Origin: Dictyobacter alpinus
GTDB lineage: Bacteria; Chloroflexota; Ktedonobacteria; Ktedonobacterales; Ktedonobacteraceae
DNA length: 64,000 bases
Direction: 5' to 3'
Assembly (NCBI RefSeq): GCF_003967575.1
Contig: NZ_BIFT01000002.1
Location: forward strand, 2,418,001-2,482,000
Shown here piece after piece: positions 8,534-18,200 of this stretch (positions are counted from its first letter, which is position 1; the number at the start of each line of letters is the position of its first letter). Under the pieces are notes generated by a model, which was given only the letters and a program-made list of their open reading frames with translations, did not search any database and was not told the DNA's origin. Made by a program: the position numbers and the translations under genes.

Positions 8534-9718
8534 ATGTCTTATAGCAAGATTAATTCTTTTCTTATCACATTACTGCTTGCTCTCCTGCTAACCAGTTGCG
8601 GTATCGGTGCAACAACGGATACAGCAACCTCTATCCCAACGAGTTTGAGTACAGCGACGACAATCGCAGGTAACGTGGTACGTTTACAGCAGATCCATAT
8701 GTTCAATGTCAGCACGGGCTGGTCCATGACGGCGGGTGGGCCAGGGAACAGCAGTCGCCGCGTTTTGCACACGACGAAAGGCGTCTCCCACTGGCAGGAT
8801 GTCACACCTGCGATTGGCAATCAATACTCATTCATTGGCGGAAGTGATTTCTTCGATGCGCTGACTGCCTGGGTGGTCGCGGGCGGCGCCCCCGGCATCC
8901 CTATGGTTGTCTATCGCACCCACGATGGAGGACAGAGCTGGCAGCAGTCGCAGTTACCAGATCAGGGTATCGGGGGAGATACGTTTTTCTTTCTCAATGC
9001 TCAGATTGGCTGGCTCATCCATCCCAAAGGAGCCGCTACGGGTAATGTATGGGTGGATATATTACGGACCGGCGATGGCGGTGCTAGCTGGAAGATCATC
9101 TCTTCCTCCAGTCATACTACGACCAGCCCATCAGCACTGCCATTGGGGGGCACCAAATCGATCAGCTTTGTGAATGAGATGACCGGTTGGGCCACCAGTT
9201 TCACCAACCGAGAGAACTTTGCCTGGTTTTACGTGACCCACGATGGAGGTACGACATGGGAGCACCAGAACATTCCCTTACCCGCGCAGGCCTCCCAGAT
9301 CACGATGCTGCCGCCCAGTTTTTTTAGCGCCACTGATGGATTGCTACCCGCTATTATTCCCAGTCGGTCGGACGAGACCATGATGATCTATGTGACCCAT
9401 GATGGAGGGGAAAGCTGGCAGCCCACAAGCCCGGTACACACTGGAGGGGGCTTGATTGCTATTGCTGATGCACAACACGCCTGGATCATCAATAATAGCG
9501 ATGATCTCAAGAGTAATCACTATATCCATAGCACCGCATATCGTACCAGCGATGGAGGATGGCACTGGACGCAGTACGCCGTTAAGTTCAGCGCGAATAC
9601 AACCATGATCAACTTTGCATCTCCTACGCAGGGCTGGGCAATTGACAGTGAACTATCTCTGTACCAGACCGCAGACGGTGGGCAGACGTGGATGAAGGTG
9701 ACGCCAACCATTCCATGA
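8534..9718 (+). CDS. Ycf48/BNR-repeat propeller lipoprotein
   Basis: A 394-residue predicted lipoprotein with lipobox LLTSCG after a hydrophobic leader (FLITLLLALLLTSCG). After a short Ser/Thr linker the whole protein is a propeller with repeated DGGxxW blades (THDGGQSW, GDGGASW, THDGGTTW, THDGGESW, SDGGWHW, ADGGQTW). It has the same architecture as 161-1399 but a much shorter linker and clearly diverged blades, so the two are paralogues. The ATG follows AAGGTGG. It is convergent with the MFS gene downstream. Probably extracytoplasmic; ligand unknown. Confidence 0.85.
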   Translation: MSYSKINSFLITLLLALLLTSCGIGATTDTATSIPTSLSTATTIAGNVVRLQQIHMFNVSTGWSMTAGGPGNSSRRVLHTTKGVSHWQDVTPAIGNQYSFIGGSDFFDALTAWVVAGGAPGIPMVVYRTHDGGQSWQQSQLPDQGIGGDTFFFLNAQIGWLIHPKGAATGNVWVDILRTGDGGASWKIISSSSHTTTSPSALPLGGTKSISFVNEMTGWATSFTNRENFAWFYVTHDGGTTWEHQNIPLPAQASQITMLPPSFFSATDGLLPAIIPSRSDETMMIYVTHDGGESWQPTSPVHTGGGLIAIADAQHAWIINNSDDLKSNHYIHSTAYRTSDGGWHWTQYAVKFSANTTMINFASPTQGWAIDSELSLYQTADGGQTWMKVTPTIP

Positions 9719-9771
9719 CCAAACCTTCAACCCGCTTTTTGGTTGTTCTGGCGAAGCTTTACCTGTATTAT

Positions 9772-9821
9772 GGAATGAAATAGGTCAACGTCTGATCATG
9801 ACCTACCCCATCTTTCATTCC
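9772..9821. terminator. Nested inverted repeat between convergent genes
   Basis: Outer arms GGAATGAAA/TTTCATTCC (9772-9780 and 9813-9821) enclose a second 7-bp repeat TAGGTCA/TGACCTA. It lies between genes ending at 9718 (+) and 9845 (-). There is no strong T-run, so terminator function is inferred from position. Confidence 0.5.
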
Positions 9822-9844
9822 GTGATCTGTAGCCACAGCACGCT

Positions 9845-11068
9845 TTAATCCAAACGACGCAGGGGGCCGACTAGCAGGCCAATGGCGGCGCTACCCAGTG
9901 TCAGGATGCCTGCGCTGACGAAGAGCGCTTGCACCCCCCAGGCACTGACAATGATTCCTGAGCCATAGAGTGAGAGTGGTACTAAGCCAACACTGGCGAG
10001 CATATAGAAGCTCATGACTCGGCCCAGGAATTCTTTGGCGACTCTCGCCTGAATCAGTGAGAGGAAGAGCACGACCAATATGCCATTGAGCACCCCCACA
10101 CTGGCCAGACAGCACATCGCCAGAGAGAGTGGAGCAAAAGCGATTCCAAGCAGCAATGGGGCCTCCAGTATTTGTATCAGGCAGAAAAATCGCCCACGCT
10201 TGTGCACGGGACTATAAACGCCAGGCAAGATAATGCCGATCACCGAGCCGAGGCCGAAGCTCCATAGCAGAAGGCTATAGCCCTGGGAACCTATATGAAG
10301 TACATCACGTGCCAGTAATGGTAATCCCACTGAAATAGGTCCAACCGCTGCCAGTGCCGCGCAGGTGTCAATGAGTAGCAGCGCAATGAGCCAGGGCAGG
10401 CTTACCAGATAGCTCACACCTGCGTAGGCATCACGCAACAACGATTGTTGGCTCTCTCGTGGCACGCGCACCAGGGGCTTCATCAGCAGCGCCGCCAGTA
10501 CCGCGATGGCGAAGGAGAGCGCGTTGATACCAAAGGCCGCTCCTGCTCCCAGCGTAGCCACTACCACTCCTGCTGGCAACACACCCAACAGCGTACCCAG
10601 CTGCGAAGTGAGAGACATTAATGAATTGGCGCCGCTTAATTGTTCAGGTCTGACAAGCCGCGGCGGAATACTACTGGCTGCAGGATCAAAGATGCCGGTG
10701 GCAAGTCCATGCACGCCTAGCAGAACGCATACTATCCACAAGGTCATGCTGCCATTGAAGGTTAGTAGTGCGATCATACCCGAGGTCACCACACGCACTG
10801 CGTCTGACCATAGCATGACTGTGCGTGGATCTAGACGATCGGTAATAATTCCTCCTATCAGAGTTATGGGAATTCTGGGTACCGTCAGTGCCAGCATTGC
10901 CAGGGCCAGATCCAGTGCTGATCCATGCAATTCCTGCAGCACAAGCCAGGTAACCGCGATCACCTGAAAAGAACTGCCCAGCGCAGAAATTGTTTGCCCG
11001 GTCCACAGAAAACGGAAATCGCGCTGTCCTAGTGGCATCAGCACGCGTCCCACGTTCAACATCTTCAT
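9845..11068 (-). CDS. MFS transporter (EntS/MFS_3-type exporter)
   Basis: A 407-residue protein with about 12 hydrophobic segments throughout. The cytoplasmic loop after the second helix reads GGIITDRLDPRTVMLWSDA, the signature position of major facilitator exporters of the enterobactin-exporter/macrolide-efflux type. The start ATG follows GAAGGAATTTAACT. The upstream ArsR-type regulator gene ends two bases before this start, so the two form an operon and the regulator probably controls this exporter. The exported compound is unknown; drug or metabolite efflux is the usual role. Confidence 0.88.
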   Translation of the reverse strand: MKMLNVGRVLMPLGQRDFRFLWTGQTISALGSSFQVIAVTWLVLQELHGSALDLALAMLALTVPRIPITLIGGIITDRLDPRTVMLWSDAVRVVTSGMIALLTFNGSMTLWIVCVLLGVHGLATGIFDPAASSIPPRLVRPEQLSGANSLMSLTSQLGTLLGVLPAGVVVATLGAGAAFGINALSFAIAVLAALLMKPLVRVPRESQQSLLRDAYAGVSYLVSLPWLIALLLIDTCAALAAVGPISVGLPLLARDVLHIGSQGYSLLLWSFGLGSVIGIILPGVYSPVHKRGRFFCLIQILEAPLLLGIAFAPLSLAMCCLASVGVLNGILVVLFLSLIQARVAKEFLGRVMSFYMLASVGLVPLSLYGSGIIVSAWGVQALFVSAGILTLGSAAIGLLVGPLRRLD

Positions 11069-11070
11069 AG

Positions 11071-11643
11071 TTAAATTCCTTCATCCGCTATGACCGGTGG
11101 CAATGTATGCAGCAGTCCGGTAACTGCAAAGAACTGCTCGTAGGTATCGCGCTCAGGATCTTCGAGTGCTTTATAGACCTCGTCATGCAGTGCATCCAGG
11201 AGTCCCTGGATGCGTTCCAGTCGCTCCTGTGATAAGCGTACTAACTCATGGGTCATACGTAGGTCTGGAATTTGGCCCTCAAAGAATGTATTTGCCCGGA
11301 TGTACTCCTGGCGTAGCGCCTCTAGCGTCGTTTCAATCAGATCCTGTCTATCGAATGCCTCCATTGATTCTGACTTCAAGCGTACTTTCCGCGCTACTGC
11401 TCGATAATACTTCTCCACTACTCCACCCTTTGGCTGCTCGGAGATGATCTCTATCAGGCCTGCTGCCTGCAGTTCGCGCACGTGAAAATGCAGGCGCGGC
11501 GGCGTTACCTGTAATAAAGCGGATAACTGCTTATTGGTATAGGGCGCATTTGTCAGCAAATTGAGTACTCGCTGACGCAATGGGTGCGCCAGTGCATGTA
11601 TTTGCTCGGATGTCTCCAGCACAAGCTCATCTTTCATCGACAA
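11071..11643 (-). CDS. ArsR-type winged-helix transcriptional regulator
   Basis: A 190-residue regulator. The N-terminal winged helix (residues about 10-90) has the HALAHPLRQRVLNLL start typical of ArsR/HTH_20 proteins, followed by TNKQLSALLQVTPPRLHFHV as recognition helix and AGLIEI leading to the wing. The C-terminal half is alpha-helical and probably dimerises. No ArsR metal-binding Cys box is present, so it likely senses an organic ligand or responds in another way. It is first in an operon with the MFS exporter. A palindromic candidate operator lies 59 nt upstream of its start (11702-11715). Confidence 0.85.
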   Translation of the reverse strand: MSMKDELVLETSEQIHALAHPLRQRVLNLLTNAPYTNKQLSALLQVTPPRLHFHVRELQAAGLIEIISEQPKGGVVEKYYRAVARKVRLKSESMEAFDRQDLIETTLEALRQEYIRANTFFEGQIPDLRMTHELVRLSQERLERIQGLLDALHDEVYKALEDPERDTYEQFFAVTGLLHTLPPVIADEGI

Positions 11644-11701
11644 TCATCCTCTCTCTCCAACAATTAACCTTATCCTTATTGATTAAACAAATATTTATCG
11701 A

Positions 11702-11715
11702 TGAAATTTATTTCA
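11702..11715. promoter_or_regulatory. Candidate operator of the ArsR/MFS operon
   Basis: Inverted repeat TGAAAT-TT-ATTTCA. The flanks extend the dyad with one extra base (CGA on the left, ATCG on the right). It lies in an AT-rich stretch upstream of the regulator start, where autoregulation would be expected. Confidence 0.35.
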
Positions 11716-11961
11716 ATCGTAAATTGATCAGAAGTCAAGATGGAAGCATAGATCCTGCCAGTGCAGCCAAATTCAAGCGCTATTTTAGTAAGAAGGATAA
11801 GAAGGAAGATCAAGATTAGGATGAAAGGTAACGTGTTATACTACTATATTGATGAATTTTTCTTTTGGGCAATGAAGCGCCGGAGCATGAGTGTTCGCGT
11901 TCGGATTGTGGGTGTTGCGGACAAGCGTATAAAAAATGATTGTAGCAAAGAAAGAAAAAAG

Positions 11962-12939
11962 ATGGAAAGCAAAACAAAAAACAGGAAGACGAGGGCGCAG
12001 GTGGCTGGGATGGTAGAGAGGGCATTTGCTGGGACCACCCTTGCAGCCGGTGAAGATGCGCTGAGGGAGCTAAAAGAGGGCTGGTTTAACGCCGCATATA
12101 CCGCTCGGCTGTCGGACGGGAGGGAAGTTATCTTAAAGATCGCTCCGCCTGAGGATGCTGAAGTTATGGCGTATGAAAAAAACATCATGGCAACCGAGGT
12201 TGTTTCTCTGCACATGATGCGTGAGAACCCGGCCATTCCCGTGCCGGAGGTTTATTTTTTTGATACGACCGGAGATATATGTGACTCAGATTATTACTTC
12301 ATGGAGAAGCTGGCTGGAGACAACTATGAGCATGTGAAAGCATCATTTTCTCCCGCCATGCAGGCGCAGATCGACCAGCAGATTGGCGTGATCGTCCGGG
12401 AAATCAACGGCTTTACGGGCACGTATTTTGGTTATGCTGGAAATAGCGAGCTGCGCGGTGCTAGCTGGAAAGAGACTTTTATCAAGATCATGGATTCAGT
12501 GCTGGAAGATGGCTCTAGAAAAGACGCGGATTTTGGCTATGGCATTGACGAAATCCGTGCTGCCATCATGAAACATGCACACTCCCTGGAGGCTGTCACC
12601 GTACCGCAGTTGGTCCACTGGGATGCTTGGGACCTGAATTTCTTTGTCAAGGACGGCAAGGTTACCGGTATCATCGATTTTGAGAGGGCGCTTTGGGCGG
12701 ACCCTTTGATGGAGGCACAATTTCGGGCGCTAGCCCTGGGAGGTATCTCCGAAAGCATGCGAAGCTATGGTAAGACCACCTTCACGCACCAGGAGGATGA
12801 AAGGTGCCACCTGTATACACTGCATCTCGCCCTGGTCATGAAGACGGAATGCTATTACAGAAATTATGATTCTGACTCTGTCAGCAACCAGTCCAGGCAG
12901 TTGATGGCGCCAACGCTGAACTGGCTGCAGGAAAACTGA
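11962..12939 (+). CDS. APH-family phosphotransferase
   Basis: An aminoglycoside-phosphotransferase-fold kinase of about 325 residues. The N-lobe Lys is in VILKIAPP. The catalytic loop reads LVHWDAWDLNFF, a variant with HWD in place of the usual HGD but keeping the catalytic Asp and the following Asn. The metal site is GIIDFERALWADP. The start is not certain. ATG 11962 has only an A-rich upstream region, while ATG 11821 has AAGGAAGATC but adds 47 residues with no recognised motif. It is a distant paralogue of 3168-4202. Its Lys/Glu-rich sequence resembles Firmicutes homologues, which might indicate transfer. The substrate is unknown. Confidence 0.8.
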   Translation: MESKTKNRKTRAQVAGMVERAFAGTTLAAGEDALRELKEGWFNAAYTARLSDGREVILKIAPPEDAEVMAYEKNIMATEVVSLHMMRENPAIPVPEVYFFDTTGDICDSDYYFMEKLAGDNYEHVKASFSPAMQAQIDQQIGVIVREINGFTGTYFGYAGNSELRGASWKETFIKIMDSVLEDGSRKDADFGYGIDEIRAAIMKHAHSLEAVTVPQLVHWDAWDLNFFVKDGKVTGIIDFERALWADPLMEAQFRALALGGISESMRSYGKTTFTHQEDERCHLYTLHLALVMKTECYYRNYDSDSVSNQSRQLMAPTLNWLQEN

Positions 12940-12967
12940 CCTCCAACTGAGATATTGTAAGCCATGT

Positions 12968-13294
12968 TTATTCTGTTGTTGTTTCTTTTACAATCCAGTC
13001 AAGATAGCCCTGGCTGGCGGCTACAATCAGGTGGGCAATGATTTCTGGCTCTTCATAACTGTGAACACGACGAATAGCCTGTTCAACGGCGCTATATACA
13101 TCTTTTCTTGTCTTCGCCGTGCATGCCCACTCTTGTGCTGTCTCTATCTGACCTTTCCACCAATATGTACTGGTAATGGGACCTGATACCTGCACACATG
13201 CAGCCAGGCGACTTTCCACAAGTGACTCGGCAATCTTCTGTGCGCCCTCCCTAGTATCTATGGTTGTATAGACCTCGATGCACTCTTTATCCAT
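12968..13294 (-). CDS. cutA: CutA-type divalent-cation tolerance protein
   Basis: A 108-residue protein of full family length. The sequence carries the CutA landmarks: the opening EVYTTIDTREGAQKIA, then LAACVQVSGPITSTYWWKG with the conserved aromatic YWW, and the C-terminal HSYEEPEIIAHLI. CutA forms very stable trimers related to PII proteins. It is linked genetically to copper tolerance in E. coli, though its molecular role remains unclear. The ATG follows AGAAGGATTTTATA. It lies 63 nt downstream of the BNR protein gene 13358-14398 on the same strand. Confidence 0.93.
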   Translation of the reverse strand: MDKECIEVYTTIDTREGAQKIAESLVESRLAACVQVSGPITSTYWWKGQIETAQEWACTAKTRKDVYSAVEQAIRRVHSYEEPEIIAHLIVAASQGYLDWIVKETTTE

Positions 13295-13357
13295 TATAAA
13301 ATCCTTCTACGCTCATTTTGAACGTTGCCGGCACATGTAGGTGTCGTTCAGATAATT

Positions 13358-14398
13358 TTACTCTGGCACAATAACCAGTGCATGTATGCGTTCTCCTGGG
13401 GACAGCGGAGCTGGCCATTGAATAGGGAGCTCGCTCCAGGATAAGCCTGCATCGGCTGAACGGAAAATGCCTTTGTTATTGCCAGCGTAAAAGATACCTG
13501 CTTCAGCTTCATTGGTGGCGAGAACAGAGGCTAGCTGACCATGCGTTGCGGGTAGACCGGCGCTGATCTGTTGCCAATCATGCTGACCAGAGCGGCGGTA
13601 GATCGTTGAATCGGCTTGCATGGGATTATGTGCTTCCTGTGGTCCGTGAGCTGCTGAGATAATCAGCGTGTCTGGATCGCCGGGATCAACCGCTACGCTC
13701 CAGAGATAATGATGCTGCAGTCCACGATCGGGCCGGAACCAGGTATCACCACCATCGTCACTTTGAACAAAACCATTGCCAGGCTGCATAAAACCATCGC
13801 CAGCTGCGGAATAGAGCCGGTTGGGCATCAGGCGATGCATGGCCAGCGTATGGGTATCAAAAGGCCCGCCAGTTTTTTTGTCTTCCCATGTCTGCCCACC
13901 ATCCATGCTGCGTACCAACGCACCTGCTTCAGCCGCGGCGAAGACGCGTCCGGATTGGACAGGATCAGGAGTAATCCAACGGATATGGCTGGTATATGGA
14001 CGTGGCGGGAAGCTCCAGGTTGGCGCTGAGGGGAGTTCTAGTAGGCTCGTTAACTCGCGCCAACTTACGCCTCCATCCTCGGAACGATAGATCGCACTTG
14101 GCTCAGTCCCAGCATACACTACTCCATAGCCATTGACTTGCTCTAGCGGACTGACCGCGACCGACATAATCTGTTTGTGGGTGATACCTGTCTCTACTTG
14201 CTTCCAACTGGCACCGGCATCGGTACTGTACCATAGACCATGATTGTACGTACCGCAATACACACGTTCCAGATGAGCCGGATCGACTGCGACACATTGT
14301 GGCTCGTAGTCTGTCAGTTGCAGATCTGCTCGCCATTCATCTCCGTGCCGGGTGATGCGTGCCAAAGAATTTTGTCGCGCTGCATAAATCTTTACCAT
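13358..14398 (-). CDS. Cytoplasmic BNR/sialidase-like propeller protein
   Basis: A 346-residue propeller protein without signal peptide. Blades carry STDAGASW, SEDGGVSW, SMDGGQTW, SDDGGDTW and SADAGLSW, the BNR/Asp-box pattern. It belongs to the glycosyl-hydrolase/exo-sialidase-like repeat proteins of the VPS10/YCF48 superfamily. Many members are not enzymes, and no sialidase catalytic set is recognisable. Compared with the two lipoproteins in this window it lacks a leader and linker, so it should be intracellular. The ATG follows AAGAGG. It may be co-transcribed with cutA downstream. Confidence 0.75.
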   Translation of the reverse strand: MVKIYAARQNSLARITRHGDEWRADLQLTDYEPQCVAVDPAHLERVYCGTYNHGLWYSTDAGASWKQVETGITHKQIMSVAVSPLEQVNGYGVVYAGTEPSAIYRSEDGGVSWRELTSLLELPSAPTWSFPPRPYTSHIRWITPDPVQSGRVFAAAEAGALVRSMDGGQTWEDKKTGGPFDTHTLAMHRLMPNRLYSAAGDGFMQPGNGFVQSDDGGDTWFRPDRGLQHHYLWSVAVDPGDPDTLIISAAHGPQEAHNPMQADSTIYRRSGQHDWQQISAGLPATHGQLASVLATNEAEAGIFYAGNNKGIFRSADAGLSWSELPIQWPAPLSPGERIHALVIVPE

Positions 14399-14785
14399 AG
14401 AAAAAACCTCTTTTACTTTTTAACCTAGAATCAGCAGCCGCATAGTTAACTGAACAAGCAAGAAAGGTAGAAAATCTACCTTTCTCTCTTATTATACCTC
14501 TTTATCTGCGCGAATGTGTTGATGAACGACACAGCTTCGATGGATGTTGACCTTCCTCATAATGTCAGGTGAGATGGCAGGTGACCTGCAGGTAGGTGTC
14601 CAGTGTTTTCTTGAGTGCCCCCTTCTATACTCGTAGCAGGAGAGACGGATGGTCCACAATGTGTCACCATCAGCTCTCATTCACCCGGCCAGTTCAATCT
14701 TTGGATAGAACGGTTCTGCACCCGTTATGGCCCGATGGTCAGAGGTTTTGTGCTTAGTTGAATGCATAAGAAGAGGAATATACAT
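14399..14785. other. Intergenic region with hairpin and repeat motif
   Basis: No gene is supported here. A perfect 10-bp inverted repeat (AGAAAGGTAG/CTACCTTTCT, 14461-14485) is followed by CTCTTATTAT. The 12-mer GGTGAGATGGCA at 14568-14579 recurs at 18978 and 19400. Confidence 0.6.
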
Positions 14786-15223
14786 ATGGCAGATAGTACG
14801 ATGATTGTGCTCATCTTTGAGGATGAGAGAGGGGACGACCGCCTTTTTGATGAAATTGAGGAGACGTTGAAGGTTGCAACGTATCTCACTACACCAGTTG
14901 CAGGGGTAGTCTGTACGATTTATGCGGGTCTGTTCCTGGTGACGAACCTTGTATATAATCTGCTCTGGTGGTTAGCCACCCATCGGTCCCGCCTCTTTAA
15001 AGATGATGTTCAGCCAGGGTTGATACATGCCCGGAGCCGCCACTACGCGCTGGGCGCTCCCTGTTATCTGCTCGCGCTGATACTTGCGTTCTGGAGCCCT
15101 GGGGTAAGTATAGGCATATGCTCTGTCCTCTGGCTGTTCTGGGTGTTTGACGCCTATGAACGTAGGCCCGCACGAGCAACATACCGGAAACAATGGTTTG
15201 AACCGGATCAAGAAGAACGTTAG
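14786..15223 (+). CDS. Three-helix membrane protein resembling the C-terminal part of TMEM175/DUF1211
   Basis: A 145-residue protein with about three hydrophobic segments (VAGVVCTIYAGLFLVTNLVY, APCYLLALILAFW, ISIGICSVLWLFW approximately). The stretch LVYNLLWWLATHRSRL and the second-to-last helix resemble the second half of bacterial TMEM175-type (DUF1211) potassium-channel proteins. The first half, with the RxxxFSD motif of the pore helix, is absent. The ATG has its own ribosome site (AGAAGAGG), so this is a deliberate short gene or a domesticated remnant. If the similarity is right it could not form a standard channel alone. Confidence 0.5.
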   Translation: MADSTMIVLIFEDERGDDRLFDEIEETLKVATYLTTPVAGVVCTIYAGLFLVTNLVYNLLWWLATHRSRLFKDDVQPGLIHARSRHYALGAPCYLLALILAFWSPGVSIGICSVLWLFWVFDAYERRPARATYRKQWFEPDQEER

Positions 15224-15260
15224 TATGAAGAAAGATTTGGCGCTGGAATATAACACAACC

Positions 15261-18200
15261 TCAGCTGCTTGTTTCTTCAAAGGCTCCTAACGCACGCAAC
15301 GATGCCTTTTGCGCACGAGAGAGGCCCTGAATGCCCGTAATGTTGAGCCGCTCATAGGGTCGGTCCCGCTGTAATGTGCGCAGATACTCGCCGCTATGCA
15401 GATCCCATAGCCGAATGGCTCCATCGTCTCCACAACTGGCAAGCCTGCGGCCGTCGGGATGAACTTTGAGGGCTTGTATCATCCCTTGATGTCCCTCGCG
15501 CACCCGCAAGCATTGCCCACTTTCGACCTCCCACCAACGCATCTTCCCCTCGCTGTCTCCACTGATCAGTACCTTTGCATCAGGGCTCCACACCACGCAT
15601 GAGACCACGTCAGCATGCTCTGCTACTATTTGCACACGTTCGTCACTCAACACTTTCCACACGAAGAGTTGTCCACCCTCCTGACCTCCACCAGCAGAGG
15701 CGATCCATGCGCCATCGGGACTCCATGCCACGCTCATGACGACCCCATCATGTCCTAACAGTTGTTGCCTTTGCATACCATCACTGGTATCCCACACATA
15801 CACTGAGCCGTTATAGCCTCCGCCCGCAAGCAGGCTTCCATCGGGGCTCCATGCCACGCGACGAATACGTGTTGCCTTTGTAGGTGCCATCCAACGACGG
15901 ATGCGGGTGGATATCTCCCACACATGCACTCCATGCAAATAGCTCCCAACCGCGAGCTGGTTCCCATCGGGACTCCATGCTACATCCTGAAAGACGATGC
16001 TCGCCACGTTGGGGTCGCGCAGCTCGTTTACAGGAGCATTGGTGAATGCATCCCACAGCATAATAGCGTCTCGTCCTCCGCTGGCCAGAAGCCGCCCATC
16101 GGGACTCCAGGCCACCCCTTGTCCTTGTACCATGTCCCGCTGTTCTTGCATCATGCTCTGTGGCACTCCGCTATTTACATCCCACAGTGTTAGCTGCGTG
16201 TTAGCACCATAACTGGCAAGCCGTGTGCCATCGGGACTCCAGTCGAGATCGAGCAGGGAGTTTGTGTAGCCTCCCAGGGTGCGCAGCAACTTTCCACTCT
16301 CTACGTCCCACGCACGCAGTGTGCCATCGTAACTGCCGCTCAAGAGCGTATGGCTGTCGGATGTGAAGGCCAGACAGCTCGCCACATTGGTATGCCCTTG
16401 TAGTACTCTGTTCACTGTGCCCGTCTGGATGTCCCAGAACCGAATCGCTGTATCATTGCCGCAACTGGCTAATGTGTGTCCATCGGGACTCCACGCGACC
16501 CGTAGCACCCTGTCTGTATGCTCCGTGAACGTCTGTAGGCAGTTGCTCGTGGTCAGATCCCACCGCTTGACTGTGCCATCATGGCTTGCGCTTGCGAGCT
16601 GGGTCCCATCAGGAGAGAAGGCCAGTCCTGTCACGCGCTGTGTATGGGCCATCAAGACCCTGGCACGCATGTCTTGCTCTGGCGTCTCATGCTGCCACAA
16701 CCAGATGCTTCCATCGAAGCAGCCAGTAGCAAGCAGGCGTCCATCGGGGCTCCAGGCCAGACAGAAGATCGCACTGGTCTGTTGCAATGTTTTGAGAGGA
16801 ATGCTGTGCTGAGGGTCCCAGAGATGAATGAGCATATCGACACCTCCACTGGCGAGCACATTGCCAGTTGGAGAAAAGGCGAGCCAGACAAAGCCCCCGG
16901 AAGGCCAGTCCTCCCAGAGTAGTGTGCTGCTGTCGACCTCCCACAGTTTGACGCTACCAGTCGAGCCTGCGCTGGCGAGTGTGCGTTCATCCGGGCTGAA
17001 CGCGAGTGTACTGACCACCTCTGTGTGAGCACGCCAGGTATGGTGCTGCGTCAGCCCGCCACGACCCCACATTCGTATTTCCCCTCGGGCGCCAGCAGCC
17101 GCCCAGTATCTACCCGTTTTGCTCATGGCGACCGCCAGGATCTCATCAAGAGGTTCAGCGAAGATGCATTCCTGTAACACGGCGTGAGATAAGGTGCTAT
17201 CACGCAAGTCGGTACCTTGCAGACATATGTTGCGTAGAACCAGGTGTGAGAGATCTAGACCCCTCAGGTGCCCGCGCAGCACACGCAGCAGTATCACCAG
17301 ATTAGCCGGTCCATACCCCTGGGCCGCCTGATCCTGATGTCGCATTTCGTTGAGCAAGCAGAGTAAGCGCGCTTCGACCCTGGATTGTGCCTGAGTGGTG
17401 CTCTGTAAGAGGGTAAGCAAAGGTATCACAATCAACTGCTCCTGAGTCAGCCGCACGTATTCCTTGACTTCAGCCAGACAGAGTCCATGCTCTAGCAGGC
17501 GAAGCAGCCGTCCCTGCTCGATTTCGCGGCTCCCCTCCTCAATAAGCCGCGCTGTCGCGTACTCCAATACCACTGATTGCAGGGTGAAGCTGCCGGTATC
17601 GTGTCCTCGCTCAATCAGGCTGCGGCGGCGTAGCCCCTCCACCGCTTCAAGCACCTGCGACATGGGTACTGGAGTGTTCAAGCTGCCGAGGAGGTTGTGC
17701 AGGCTCACCGGTTCACGCAGAATCGCCAACCATAGCAGCGCTGTCTGCTCCAGAGACGAGAGACGTATGAACTGCTCTTCGAGGAGCTGGCGTATACCCC
17801 CAAAGATGGTCTCGCCCTGCTGAAGGAACGGAGCAATCTCTCCACCGAACAATTCCACAATCGTGTGCGCCACGATTTGTAACGCCAGTGGATTGCCGTG
17901 GTACACCTCGACCAACTGTGCCCGTTCGTTCGAGGAACTTACAACATATTTCTCCTCCAGTAACTCAACACCTGCCTCTATATTCAGCCCTGCCAGCCGC
18001 ATCGTTCGCACGGGTGAATGGCGACCTTCCAGGAGCGACAGTTCAACTGGTTTTTCGCGGCTCGTTAGCAGTAGACAACTCTGATGTCCGGTCTCGCCTC
18101 CTTGACGAAGCAGGTGGGCATAATTGTCAAAGCCGGCACGTATGCGACCTGTGCCGGTGCCTTCCTCTAAAATCATCTCCAGGTTATCCAGTACTAAGAG

